Position numbers and translations under genes: made by a program
The notes under the pieces: model-generated
The model's database searches: none
What the model was told of the DNA's origin: nothing
What the model saw: the letters and a program-made list of their open reading frames with translations, nothing else
Shown: positions 14,890 through 23,665 of the stretch, one piece after another
Numbering within the stretch: the first letter of the stretch is position 1
How the letters are laid out: each line of letters starts with the position of its first letter
DNA from: Desulfobacteraceae bacterium UBA2174
Lineage (GTDB): Bacteria; Desulfobacterota; Desulfobacteria; Desulfobacterales; UBA2174
Direction: 5' to 3'
NCBI GenBank assembly: GCA_002327445.1
Contig: DCWA01000012.1
Coordinates: 145,392-209,391 of the forward strand
Length of the DNA stretch: 64,000 nt

Positions 14890-17052
14890 ATGAACACACA
14901 ACACCAGGCGCAATCAGCACGCCACCATTCCGAGGACCATCATGCGTCCGATAGGTTCGACGCTCGCGGGCATGATGCTCATGGCCAAGGAAAAAGCAAT
15001 GGATTCAGAGCGGCCGGTGAGCAGCGGCCAGGAAATGGGGATGGCGAGCACGGCGCCCATGGGAAGGAGAGGCATACCGGTCACGACAAGCACGCCGGGC
15101 ACAGCGTCGAAATGTTTCGTTCCAAATTCTGGGTTTGTCTTATCCTGATGGTGCCTGTGCTGGTATGGGAGCCCATGCTACAGGGGTGGTTCAACTACCG
15201 GGCACCGGTCTTTCCCGGGTCCGCCTGGGTGCCGGCCGTTTTCGGTACCCTCGTCTTCATTTACGGGGGCTGGGTGTTTTTGCAGGGGGCGCTGCGGGAG
15301 TTGGTCGATCGCCTGCCGGGGATGATGACCCTGATATCGCTGGCCATAAGTGTGGCTTTCGTTTACAGCGCGGCGACAACTCTGGGGTTTCCGGGGCATG
15401 CCCTCTGGTGGGAATTGGCAACCCTGGTGACGATCATGCTGCTGGGCCACTGGATCGAGATGCGGTCGATCTTCCAGGCCCAGGGCGCTTTGAACGAACT
15501 GGCCAAATTACTGCCGGACATGGCGGTGCGGCTGCTGGACGATGGACGCACCGAAGAGGTTCCCATCGTGCGGCTGCGGGAAGGTGACCTGGTGCTGGTG
15601 CGGCCAGGGGCGTCCATTCCCGCCGACGGGGTGGTTCGCAAGGGTTCCAGCGCGGTCAACGAGGCCATGATCACCGGCGAGTCGCAGCCTGTTCGCAAGA
15701 CACAGGAGGACAAAGTGATTGCCGGAACGGTCAACGGGCAGGGCTCTCTGCGGGTGGCTGTGGAGGGTACCGGCGATAATACAGCCCTGGCCGGCATCAT
15801 GCGCATGGTTTCCCAGGCCCAAACATCCCGCTCACGGTCCCAAGCCCTGGCCGACAGAGCTGCCCTCGTCCTGACCGTTGTGGCTATCGGTTCCGCTGCC
15901 GCCACTTTCGTGGTTTGGATAGCCCTGGGCGCCTCGCTCGATTTCACCATCAGCCGCACGGTGACCGTTCTGGTGATCGCCTGTCCCCACGCACTGGGGC
16001 TGGCCGTCCCCTTGGTGGTGGCCATCTCCACCACCCTGGGGGCGCGCGGTGGTTTGCTGGTACGGGACCGGCGGGGACTGGAGGAGGCCCGCAATCTCGA
16101 TGTCGTGGTTTTCGACAAGACCGGGACCTTGACCCTGGGAGAACACCGGGTGGTTGAAACGGCGGTGGCCGAAGACTTTGCGCCGGACGAGGCGCTGCGC
16201 CTGGCGGCTGCGGTGGAGCGCGATTCGGAACACCCCATTGCCCGGGCGCTGATGGTCAGCGCGGGGGAAAAGGATATCGCCATTCCCGCCGCGGAGAGGT
16301 TCGAGGCCGTCGCCGGCCAGGGGGTGCGCGCCGTTGTGCAAGGGCGTGAGTTGCAGGTGGGCGGCCCTGCCCTGCTGCGTGCCCTGGGCATCGAGCCGGA
16401 CGAGGCGTTGCGCGCCGCGGCCGATCGCTTCGGAAAAAACGGTCAGGCCGCGGTCTACCTGGTCGAAGGCCGTCGCCTGCTGGCGGCTTTTGCCATTGCC
16501 GATGCCGTGCGCCCCGAGTCCCGGGAAGCGGTGCAACGCTTGCAGCACGAAAACATCACCGTGGCCATGCTCACCGGGGATTCCAAGGCGGTGGCGCAAT
16601 CGGTGGCCGATGCGCTCGGCATCGACACCGTTTTCGCGGAGGTGTTGCCGGAGGACAAGGCGGAAACAATCAACGTCCTGCAGAAAAAAGGAAACCGCGT
16701 GGCGATGGTGGGCGACGGGGTCAACGACGCCCCGGCGCTGGTGACGGCCGATGTGGGCATCGCCATCGGCGCGGGAACCGATGTGGCGGTGGAGGCCGGC
16801 GATGTCGTGCTGGTGCGCAACGACCCCCGTGATGTACCCCGGATCGTCATCTTGAGCCGGGCGACCTATCGCAAGATGGTGCAGAACCTGTGGTGGGCGG
16901 CCGGATACAATGTGGTGGCCATACCCCTGGCGGCGGGGGTCCTGGCCTGGGCAGGCATCATTCTTGCCCCCGCCGTCGGCGCGGTGCTGATGTCGGCCAG
17001 CACGGTGATCGTGGCGATCAACGCTCAGCTCCTGCGGCGGATCGTCCTGTAA
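14890..17052 (+). CDS. copB: CopB-type copper/metal-translocating P-type ATPase
   Basis: A 720-residue P1B ATPase. The N-terminal 80 residues are very rich in histidine and carry no CxxC metal-binding domain. In the membrane region the ion-binding motif is CPH (VIACPHALGLAVPL), the mark of the CopB/P1B-3 group, in contrast to the CPC of CopA. The actuator motif is TGES, the phosphorylation motif DKTGTLTLGEH, then SEHPIA and the hinge GDGVNDAPAL. It exports copper or a related metal from the cytoplasm. ATG 14890 follows AAAGGAGTGG. The 246 bp upstream are AT-richer than the flanks and hold no gene. The setting between pseudogenes and a cytochrome module suggests acquired DNA. Confidence 0.93.
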   Translation: MNTQHQAQSARHHSEDHHASDRFDARGHDAHGQGKSNGFRAAGEQRPGNGDGEHGAHGKERHTGHDKHAGHSVEMFRSKFWVCLILMVPVLVWEPMLQGWFNYRAPVFPGSAWVPAVFGTLVFIYGGWVFLQGALRELVDRLPGMMTLISLAISVAFVYSAATTLGFPGHALWWELATLVTIMLLGHWIEMRSIFQAQGALNELAKLLPDMAVRLLDDGRTEEVPIVRLREGDLVLVRPGASIPADGVVRKGSSAVNEAMITGESQPVRKTQEDKVIAGTVNGQGSLRVAVEGTGDNTALAGIMRMVSQAQTSRSRSQALADRAALVLTVVAIGSAAATFVVWIALGASLDFTISRTVTVLVIACPHALGLAVPLVVAISTTLGARGGLLVRDRRGLEEARNLDVVVFDKTGTLTLGEHRVVETAVAEDFAPDEALRLAAAVERDSEHPIARALMVSAGEKDIAIPAAERFEAVAGQGVRAVVQGRELQVGGPALLRALGIEPDEALRAAADRFGKNGQAAVYLVEGRRLLAAFAIADAVRPESREAVQRLQHENITVAMLTGDSKAVAQSVADALGIDTVFAEVLPEDKAETINVLQKKGNRVAMVGDGVNDAPALVTADVGIAIGAGTDVAVEAGDVVLVRNDPRDVPRIVILSRATYRKMVQNLWWAAGYNVVAIPLAAGVLAWAGIILAPAVGAVLMSASTVIVAINAQLLRRIVL

Positions 17053-17210
17053 TAGGGTGGTAGGGCGGTTTTGCAAGGGGTCGCCCTACATTGCCTTGGA
17101 CGGTGAACCAGTGTTCCGGAAGATGCGCAAGTTGTCCAGCCGCAGTGCATTTTGGGGCAACGCAAAAACAGGCAACAGGAAGCACCGGGCCTGCCACCGA
17201 CCCGCTGGAC

Positions 17211-17822
17211 CTACATCCGCAAATGCCGCCAGGAATGGGTCACATGGCATTGCCGGCACTCCTGCGGTTGAACGAGGGCCTCTTTATCGCCGATTTTGAT
17301 TTGGTGGCGTTCTTCCAGTCGGCGCCAGAAGTCCGGGTCTTGATGGGACAACGGCGGGCGGTGGCACAGGTGGCAGTCACCTCGATCGGCCGGTGGGTGG
17401 CGGTAGCCAGGCACTTTCCAGACAGACAGGCCGTGGCATTGGCGGCACTCGTCGCCGAACAGGCCGCCGTGGGGATCGAAATGGCAGGTGGCGCACATCA
17501 AGTCGGGATGCAGCAGGGTGTGGTCCATGGTCGCGGCGGGCCCCGTGGTGCCGCGATGCTCCGAATGGCATGCCAGGCAGTGCTGTCCGGCTTCATGAAA
17601 CCGGATCTCCGGGCGCAAGGCGAAGATGTCGTAGAAGGTGTGGCAGCCCACACAGGCATCGTTGCCGACACCGCGCCACGGAGTGTGGCAGTCGGTGCAA
17701 TAGGCGCTGTCCGCATGGCTCGTGCGCAGCGCGCCGGGTTGCGCGGCATTGTCCTGCCGGAACAGCCACACGGAAAAGATCAACAGCACCGTGGCGAAGG
17801 TGCCCCACAGCGCCTGCCTCAT
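17211..17822 (-). CDS. Seven-haem c-type cytochrome, membrane-anchored
   Basis: 203 residues starting at ATG 17822, which overlaps the upstream stop (ATGA). The N-terminal hydrophobic segment (residues 5-22) is a signal anchor with no clear cleavage site. Seven CXXCH motifs are visible: CTDCH, CVGCH, CLACH, CATCH, CRQCH, CHLCH and CRQCH. Extra histidines can serve as distal ligands. It is the last gene of a leftward four-gene unit with a cytochrome b, a ferredoxin and a small membrane protein, so it probably accepts or donates electrons on the periplasmic face. I do not recognise it as a named cytochrome family. Confidence 0.88.
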   Translation of the reverse strand: MRQALWGTFATVLLIFSVWLFRQDNAAQPGALRTSHADSAYCTDCHTPWRGVGNDACVGCHTFYDIFALRPEIRFHEAGQHCLACHSEHRGTTGPAATMDHTLLHPDLMCATCHFDPHGGLFGDECRQCHGLSVWKVPGYRHPPADRGDCHLCHRPPLSHQDPDFWRRLEERHQIKIGDKEALVQPQECRQCHVTHSWRHLRM

Positions 17823-18550
17823 GGCAGCCACCTCAGCCCATAATACAGTGTTGCCATTACATGAACGCTCACCATGGCGAACATGAAACAGGTCGCGGCG
17901 ATATGGACCGTGTTCCAGAAAGCGAACAAGGCCTTTGTTTTGGCGAAAACTTCGAGCAACTCCTCTTTTTCGGCCAACGATTCCGCGTGGTCACGGAACC
18001 GTGAACATTTCCCGGCCATCTCTTCATCCATCGGCGGCGACGCGGCATCGTCGGCATCTTCCCACGGCGAAGGCCCGACCAATGCAAAGGCCAATTCCCG
18101 GCGGCATGCGGCCGGATCCAGCTCCCGTTTCATTTCCAACAGCGAGGCTTCCAATGCTTCCAGGCCGATTTTCTGCTCGCGGATGCTGCGGTTCAGGCGC
18201 CCTAGCATAATGCGGCCGACAATGCCGCTCATCACCGTCAGCAGCATGGCGGCAAAAACCAGGATGCCGATCATGCCGACCAGTTTGCCGCCGGAATGGA
18301 GCAGCACCAGGATGCCGCCGACCAAGCCGCAATAGACGTGGGTGCTGAGCGGATTGGCCTTGCCTTTGCGCTTCAGCACCCGTTTGCGATAGACATAGAC
18401 CAGGGTTGCCGTCATCAGCAGCGTGCCGACGATACCGCTCATGTGGCCCAAGAGGCTGCCACCGAAGCCTTCCCGCGGAAATGCGGCGAATAGAAACGCC
18501 AAGACTGCAAAGCCGGTGGAAAGGATTTCCGGATATTTCTTCGCCAACAT
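17819..18550 (-). CDS. Cytochrome b-like membrane protein with coiled cytoplasmic loop
   Basis: 243 residues with about five hydrophobic segments. Histidines sit inside or at the edge of the segments in pairs (HVYCGLVGGILVLLH; NTVHIAATCFMFAMVSVHV), as expected for bis-His haem b ligation. Between the fourth and last segment lies a charged, mostly helical stretch of about 75 residues (130-205). It resembles four-helix haem b quinone or electron-transfer proteins but no named family was recognised. It lies 5 bp after the ferredoxin gene and overlaps the cytochrome c gene. A transmembrane electron conduit is the most economical role. Confidence 0.7.
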   Translation of the reverse strand: MLAKKYPEILSTGFAVLAFLFAAFPREGFGGSLLGHMSGIVGTLLMTATLVYVYRKRVLKRKGKANPLSTHVYCGLVGGILVLLHSGGKLVGMIGILVFAAMLLTVMSGIVGRIMLGRLNRSIREQKIGLEALEASLLEMKRELDPAACRRELAFALVGPSPWEDADDAASPPMDEEMAGKCSRFRDHAESLAEKEELLEVFAKTKALFAFWNTVHIAATCFMFAMVSVHVMATLYYGLRWLP

Positions 18551-18555
18551 CCTGG

Positions 18556-18822
18556 TCAGGTCTCCAACACAATGTCCGAAAGGGGTACCGCGGTGCAGCT
18601 GAGGATCATGCCGGCCTTCCGATCGGATTCATCGAGACCGTCATCGGCTTCCATTTCGACCTTGCCGGAAAGCAGGCGGACCATACAGGTGCCGCAAATC
18701 CCCTGGCCGCAATCATTGTCGATGGCGATGCCGTGGTCCTCGGCCAATGCCAGGATGCTCTCATATTTATTATTCCATGCAACCGTTTTGCCGGATTTCT
18801 TGAATTCCACGTTATGTGCCAT
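18556..18822 (-). CDS. Plant-type [2Fe-2S] ferredoxin
   Basis: An 88-residue ferredoxin with the cluster motif CGQGICGTC (C-x4-C-x2-C) near residue 38 and the fourth ligand in ILSCTAVPLSDIVLE. Length and spacing match stand-alone plant/chloroplast-type ferredoxins and the N-terminal domains of oxygenase reductases. No signal peptide, so it acts in the cytoplasm. It is 1 nt after the small membrane protein gene and 5 bp before the cytochrome b gene. It probably feeds or drains electrons on the inner side of the membrane module. Confidence 0.9.
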   Translation of the reverse strand: MAHNVEFKKSGKTVAWNNKYESILALAEDHGIAIDNDCGQGICGTCMVRLLSGKVEMEADDGLDESDRKAGMILSCTAVPLSDIVLET

Positions 18823-18823
18823 G

Positions 18824-19159
18824 TCAATTCTCCTTCAGCAGGCGCTCCAAAATCCGCGCCGTTCGGGTTGTGCGTCGATGATACGCAATCAATGCGCCAA
18901 GGAAGAATATTACCAGGAAGACCATGAACAGAAAATGCGCCCAACCCATACCCGGAATGCCTTCCCGATGGTCCACGTACTTCGGGTCGATTTTCAATTC
19001 CTGCCGGAACCATTGCAGGTCGGGCGTCTCCGCTTGGAAGCCCTGGCTGACACCGGCTGCTTGGTATGCTTCACAGATGTCTGCCGACACGGGCGGCAGT
19101 AAGAAGAGGAACGCCCCGAAGGTAAGCGGTAAAAGTGTCTTGATGAATAGATTGGTCAT
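18824..19159 (-). CDS. Small exported membrane protein of the cytochrome module
   Basis: A 111-residue protein starting at ATG 19159, with AGAGG upstream; an in-frame ATG lies at 19195. A signal peptide covers residues 1-26, ending PPVSA. A soluble part of about 45 residues follows, and one transmembrane helix (about 73-93, HFLFMVFLVIFFLGALIAYH) ends in a basic cytoplasmic tail. No haem or cluster motif. It is the first gene of the leftward unit ending with the cytochrome c. It is probably an assembly or anchoring subunit; the family is not recognised. Confidence 0.65.
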   Translation of the reverse strand: MTNLFIKTLLPLTFGAFLFLLPPVSADICEAYQAAGVSQGFQAETPDLQWFRQELKIDPKYVDHREGIPGMGWAHFLFMVFLVIFFLGALIAYHRRTTRTARILERLLKEN

Positions 19160-19885
19160 CTGCGGTGCCTCTTCGCTGAAAATGGCTTGGCGCATTGGCG
19201 GCTGACCAGGTGTCGTCGGTGAATCCGCCGGCTGTTGTTGGATGCGCAGCGTGGGGTCCGCTTAGGTGGTGGAAACGGCGGTGCGCACCGTGCACGAGGG
19301 TTGCTTCGAAGCCTTAGAGATGCCCCAAAATTGGCAACTTCCCGGCTATTTGACAATGGGCGGGCCACCTGCGCAGCCATCGCATACAGCTTGAACATAG
19401 CGTCGTTTTCGGCGATCCGCAACCACTCGACCTGCAGTTGCCGGTCACCGCGTCCCGAATTCCCCCTGGAGGCGATAAAGGCAATGAATGTGTCTTGGTA
19501 ATGCGGGCAGATGTGATTCCAGGTGGGCGGTCGCTTGCCTGCTGCACGACCCGGCGCCATCAAAACGGAACTTGGGGTTTGTGAACCGGCAATAGCGGTG
19601 CGTGGCGGACCATTTCGAGGCTTTGGAGCAGGTCTGGGTCGAGCGTTTCGAGGGGTGGGCGCGGATTCGGGCAGGATCGAGGTTATTTGGTGGGGATTTG
19701 GGAGATTCGGCCTTCGACCGCCGGCGGGCGGTAGGGTGCATTCGGTGTTCTATCGGTTCGACGAGCCGGGCCATTTGTTGTGGACGCCAGCCAGGGGGGT
19801 AACGAGTAAAGTTAAAATCGCCGCGATTTCCGAAAAGCGAGTTCCTAATCTCAATCTCATCAAGTCGCTTCGGGATGCCGCTCGT
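19160..19885. other. Gap without a convincing gene
   Basis: Both strands contain short open frames but none has a ribosome binding site, a recognisable domain or steady codon use. A minus-strand frame (about 19400-19563) with an amphipathic stretch around DRQLQVEWLRIAENDAMFKL could be a gene fragment but cannot be assigned. This is the right end of the island-like stretch. Confidence 0.4.
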
Positions 19886-20659
19886 TCATCTCCCAGGAAG
19901 CATCGCGTCGATCAGGCGTAGCCCTTCCAGGGTGAGATCGCTCTCCACGGTCTCGATGGTTTCGCACACCTCGGCCATCAGGGGAGCCAGACCGCCGGTG
20001 GCCAACACCCTGGCGCCGCCGCCGATTTCCTGCTGGATACGCCCCACCAAGCCGTCCACCAGTCCGGCATAGCCGAAAATGATGCCCGACTGAATGCTGG
20101 CGGCCGTGTCCCTTCCCACCACCTGCGGCGGCGGGGTAAAAATCTCCACCCGCGGCAGCTTCGACGCCTTCATGAACAATGCCTCGGCGGCGATCATGAT
20201 TCCCGGACTGATCGCCCCGCCGAGGTACTCTCCCTTCTCGCTGATCACGTCGAAAGTCGTGGCCGTGCCGAAGTCGATGACGATCAGGCGGCCGGGGTAC
20301 CGGTGAAAGGCCGCCACGGCGTTGACGATCCGGTCGGCCCCCACTTCGGCCGGATTGCTGTAGAGAATCGGCATCGGCGACACCTGCCGCGGATCGACCC
20401 AACGGGGGGCGTGGCCGAGGTATTTGCGGCAGAAGGCGTCGAGAATGTTGGCCATGGGCGGCACCACGCTGGAGATGATCGTACGGTCGATCCGGGCTGA
20501 ATCGATGCCACCGGTGGCGAAGAGACCACTGGCGAGGACATTGAATTCGTCTTCGGTGGCGTTGCGTTCCGTGCGGATGCGCCAGGCGCAGACCAGGGTT
20601 TCGTTGCGGTAGATGCCCAGGACGACGTTGGTGTTGCCGATGTCGATGACCAGGAGCAT
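19886..20659 (-). CDS. coaX: Type III pantothenate kinase
   Basis: A 257-residue CoaX of the ASKHA fold, catalysing ATP-dependent phosphorylation of pantothenate, the first step of CoA synthesis. Motifs: VIDIGNTNVVLGIY at the N-terminus (phosphate 1 loop), VGADRIVNAVAA near residue 105, IDFGTATTFD near residue 128 and ATGGLAPL near the C-terminus. Length is normal. It is the last gene of the leftward ftsH-folP set, separated from folP by 192 bp of repeat-rich DNA. It may therefore have its own promoter. Confidence 0.95.
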   Translation of the reverse strand: MLLVIDIGNTNVVLGIYRNETLVCAWRIRTERNATEDEFNVLASGLFATGGIDSARIDRTIISSVVPPMANILDAFCRKYLGHAPRWVDPRQVSPMPILYSNPAEVGADRIVNAVAAFHRYPGRLIVIDFGTATTFDVISEKGEYLGGAISPGIMIAAEALFMKASKLPRVEIFTPPPQVVGRDTAASIQSGIIFGYAGLVDGLVGRIQQEIGGGARVLATGGLAPLMAEVCETIETVESDLTLEGLRLIDAMLPGR

Positions 20660-20689
20660 GGAGGCGCCTCTGAAAGGGGCTGGAAAAGC

Positions 20690-20780
20690 AAGTGACTAAA
20701 GTTACGAGTGCCTAAAGTGACTAAAGTTACCAGTGAGCTAAAGTGACTAAAGTTGCAAGTGCCTGAAGTGCCTGAGGTTG
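20690..20780. repeat. Degenerate tandem repeat (about 25 bp unit)
   Basis: AAGTGACTAAAGTT occurs three times at roughly 26-bp intervals, joined by variants of ACGAGTGCCT, and decays into AGTGCCTGA units. A related stretch in the opposite orientation (CACTCGTCACTTGTCACTTC) follows at about 20850. The block fills the gap between folP and coaX. Confidence 0.75.
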
Positions 20781-20851
20781 TGGTGTCGCTTTCGCTCCGC
20801 TTTTTGTAAATCCCCTTCGCCCCAGTGCCGTTTTTACCTTAGGCCCCTTAC

Positions 20852-21745
20852 TCACTCGTCACTTGTCACTTCACTATCCTCCGCGATCAGTGCGTCTGCG
20901 ATGCGGGCCGCGGCACGGGCCGGCGCCACTTCGTGGACCCGGATCAGGTGGGCGCCGGAGAGGATCGCCGCCGTGGCCGCCGCCACAGTGCCATGAACCA
21001 CGTCAGGGTCGTCCGGGGACAGCGGGGTCGCGGGGTCGTCGCTGAGCAGCCGGCGGATGAAGGCTTTGCGGGATGGGCCGATGAGCACCGGGGCATCCAG
21101 GGCGGCAAGGCGCCGCACCCCCTGGATCAAGGCCAGGTTGTGGGACACGGTTTTGCCGAAACCGATCCCCGGATCGATGATGAGAAGATCTCGCCGGATG
21201 CCAGCGGATCGTGCCCGTTCCATGGCCGCGGCCAGAAAGTCTTCGATCTCCCCGAACAGGTCGTCGTAATGCGGCGCCTGCTGCATGGTCTTGGGGGTGC
21301 CGAGCATGTGCATCAAGACCAGGGGAACGCCGGCCCGGGCCACGGTGGCAGCCAGGTCTGGATCGTAACGCAGGGCCGAGACGTCATTGACGATGGACGC
21401 GCCGGCGGCCAGGGCCGCTTCGGCCACGGCCGCCTTCATCGTATCGATGCTGATCGGTATGGATATCTCCCGCGCCAGGGCCTCGATCACGGGAATGACC
21501 CGGGAAAGCTCCGTTTCGGTGGAAACCGGGTCCGAAAAAGGGCGAGTCGACTCGCCGCCGATGTCCAGGATGTCCGCCCCTTCGGCCGCCAGGCGCAGGC
21601 CCTGTTCCACGGCCGCCCCATGGTTGAGAAACCGGCCGCCGTCGGAAAAGGAGTCCGGCGTCACATTGACGATCCCCATGATGCAGGTCCGGCGCCCGAG
21701 TTCCAGGCTGCGTCTGTTCCAGGCCAGACGGTAGGTGCTGCGCAT
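20852..21745 (-). CDS. folP: Dihydropteroate synthase
   Basis: A 297-residue TIM-barrel enzyme that joins p-aminobenzoate to dihydropterin pyrophosphate in folate synthesis. The two signatures are clear: GIVNVTPDSFSDGGRF near residue 25 and GADILDIGGESTRPFSD near residue 57. IVNDVSAL near residue 118 and IDPGIGFGKT near residue 190 complete the pterin site. The C-terminal tail of about 20 residues is charged. It starts 6 bp after ftsH, so the pair is co-transcribed, the same order as in many proteobacteria. Confidence 0.97.
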   Translation of the reverse strand: MRSTYRLAWNRRSLELGRRTCIMGIVNVTPDSFSDGGRFLNHGAAVEQGLRLAAEGADILDIGGESTRPFSDPVSTETELSRVIPVIEALAREISIPISIDTMKAAVAEAALAAGASIVNDVSALRYDPDLAATVARAGVPLVLMHMLGTPKTMQQAPHYDDLFGEIEDFLAAAMERARSAGIRRDLLIIDPGIGFGKTVSHNLALIQGVRRLAALDAPVLIGPSRKAFIRRLLSDDPATPLSPDDPDVVHGTVAAATAAILSGAHLIRVHEVAPARAAARIADALIAEDSEVTSDE

Positions 21746-21751
21746 TGAATC

Positions 21752-23665
21752 TCAGGTCTCCCGGTTCGACTCGTCTTCGCGCGGCGGCGCTTCTCCCGCC
21801 GGCGTTTCGGCGGCGGGTGCCTCTTGGCGGGCCGGTCCGGCTTCCTCATCCAACCCGCGCGACGGAAATGCGAAACCGGGCCTGAACTTGAGGATCAAAG
21901 CGTCCAGCTCCTGCCCCATCACCGTTTCCTTCTCCAGCAGCATCTCGGAGAGCGCATCGAGGATGTCGCGGTTTTTTCCCAGGATTTCCTTGGCCCTGCG
22001 ATAGTTGCGGTCGATGAAGCGGCGAATTTCTTCGTCGATGCGGTGGGCCGTGGCTTCACTGTAATCGCGGTGCTGGGCGATCTCACGGCCGAGAAATACC
22101 TGTTCTTCGCCTTTGCCGTAGGCCAGCGGTCCGAGTTCTTCGCTCATGCCCCAAGTGCGCACCATGCGCTCGGCCAGCTCGGTGGCCTGCTTGATGTCGT
22201 TGGCCGCTCCGGTGCTGATGCGGCCGAAGACGATTTCCTCGGCGGCTCGACCGCCGAAGGCCACCGACAGCTCGCTTTCCAATTGGTCCTTGTATTTGAA
22301 GTCGCGCTCCTCCGGCAGGAACCACGTCACCCCGGCGGCGCGCCCCCGGGGAATGATGGTGACCTTGTTCACCGCGTCGGTGTTGGGCAGGAAGCGGGCC
22401 ACCAGGGCATGGCCGGCCTCGTGGTAGGCCGTGGTGCGCTTGTCTTCCTCGCGGATCACCTTGCTCTTGCGCTCCAACCCCATGTAGACCTTGTCCTTGG
22501 CGTCCTCGAAGTCGACCATGTCCACCCGCTCCTTGTTGCGCTTGGCGGCCAGCAGGGCGGCTTCGTTGACGAGGTTTTCCAGATCGGCGCCGGAAAACCC
22601 GGGAGTCCCCCGCGCCAGTCGCTGAACGCTGACTTCATCGTGGATGGGGGACTTTTTCATGTGTACGCGCAGGATCTGCTCGCGGCCGGCGATGTCCGGC
22701 AGCGGTACCACCACCTGCCGGTCGAAGCGCCCGGGCCGCAGCAGGGCCGGATCGAGCACGTCGGGCCGGTTGGTGGCCGAGATCAGGATCACCCCCTCGT
22801 TGGACTCGAACCCGTCCATCTCCACCAGCAACTGGTTGAGGGTCTGCTCGCGTTCGTCGTGCCCCCCGCCGAGTCCGGCGCCCCGGTGGCGGCCGACGGC
22901 GTCGATTTCGTCGATAAAGATGATGCACGGGGCGTTTTTCTTTCCCTGGACGAACAGGTCGCGCACCCGGCTGGCGCCCACCCCCACGAACATCTCCACG
23001 AAGTCCGATCCACTGATGCTGAAAAACGGCACTCCCGCCTCGCCGGCGATGGCCCTGGCCAGCAGGGTCTTTCCGGTTCCGGGCGATCCCATGAGCAGGA
23101 CCCCCTTGGGGATCCGGCCGCCCAGGCGGGTGAATTTCTTCGGGTCGCGCAGGAATTCGACGATTTCGCTCAGCTCTTCCTTGGCTTCGTCGATACCGGC
23201 CACGTCGGCGAAGGTGACCTTGGTGGATTGATCCCCCATCAGGCGCGCCCGGCTCTTGCCGAAGCTCATGGCCTTGCCGCCGCCGCTTTGCATCTGGCGC
23301 ATGAAGAAAATCCACACGCCGATGAGCACGATCATGGGGAACCACGAGACCAGCACCGACATGTACCAGGGCGACTCGGCCGGCGGCTTGGCGGCGATGG
23401 CAACCCCCTTGCGCCGCAGGGTGGAGATCAACTCGCTGTCCTCTGGGGCGTACACCTTGTACTGGGTGCGGTTGGTATCCTTGACCAGCAATTCCTGGCC
23501 CTGGATGAGCACCTCGGCCACCTGGTCGTTTTCCACCATGGCGAGAAACTCGCTGTAGCTCACGGTCGTTTCGCTCAGATGGGGTTGATTGAAAAGGTTG
23601 TAGAGCATGATCATCATCAAGGTGATGACCAGCCAGAGGGCAAGGTTCTTGTAAAACGGGTTCAC
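21752..23665 (-). CDS. ftsH: ATP-dependent zinc metalloprotease FtsH
   Basis: A 637-residue membrane-bound AAA+ protease that degrades misfolded membrane proteins and regulatory substrates. Two transmembrane helices (about 6-25 and 103-122) flank a small periplasmic domain. Walker A is GSPGTGKTLLARA near residue 195, Walker B is CIIFIDEIDAVGRHRG, the second region of homology ends in RPGRFDR, and the zinc site is AYHEAGHALVARF near residue 415. The proline- and glutamate-rich tail is typical. The GTG start overlaps the tilS stop (GTGA), as is common for tilS-ftsH. Confidence 0.98.
   Translation of the reverse strand: MNPFYKNLALWLVITLMMIMLYNLFNQPHLSETTVSYSEFLAMVENDQVAEVLIQGQELLVKDTNRTQYKVYAPEDSELISTLRRKGVAIAAKPPAESPWYMSVLVSWFPMIVLIGVWIFFMRQMQSGGGKAMSFGKSRARLMGDQSTKVTFADVAGIDEAKEELSEIVEFLRDPKKFTRLGGRIPKGVLLMGSPGTGKTLLARAIAGEAGVPFFSISGSDFVEMFVGVGASRVRDLFVQGKKNAPCIIFIDEIDAVGRHRGAGLGGGHDEREQTLNQLLVEMDGFESNEGVILISATNRPDVLDPALLRPGRFDRQVVVPLPDIAGREQILRVHMKKSPIHDEVSVQRLARGTPGFSGADLENLVNEAALLAAKRNKERVDMVDFEDAKDKVYMGLERKSKVIREEDKRTTAYHEAGHALVARFLPNTDAVNKVTIIPRGRAAGVTWFLPEERDFKYKDQLESELSVAFGGRAAEEIVFGRISTGAANDIKQATELAERMVRTWGMSEELGPLAYGKGEEQVFLGREIAQHRDYSEATAHRIDEEIRRFIDRNYRRAKEILGKNRDILDALSEMLLEKETVMGQELDALILKFRPGFAFPSRGLDEEAGPARQEAPAAETPAGEAPPREDESNRET

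Noticed and set aside
19156..19563. Minus-strand frame of 135 codons right of the cytochrome module
   Set aside because: Its right part looks weakly protein-like but the left part is arginine/proline-rich noise and it overlaps the start of the small membrane protein gene; not reliable.
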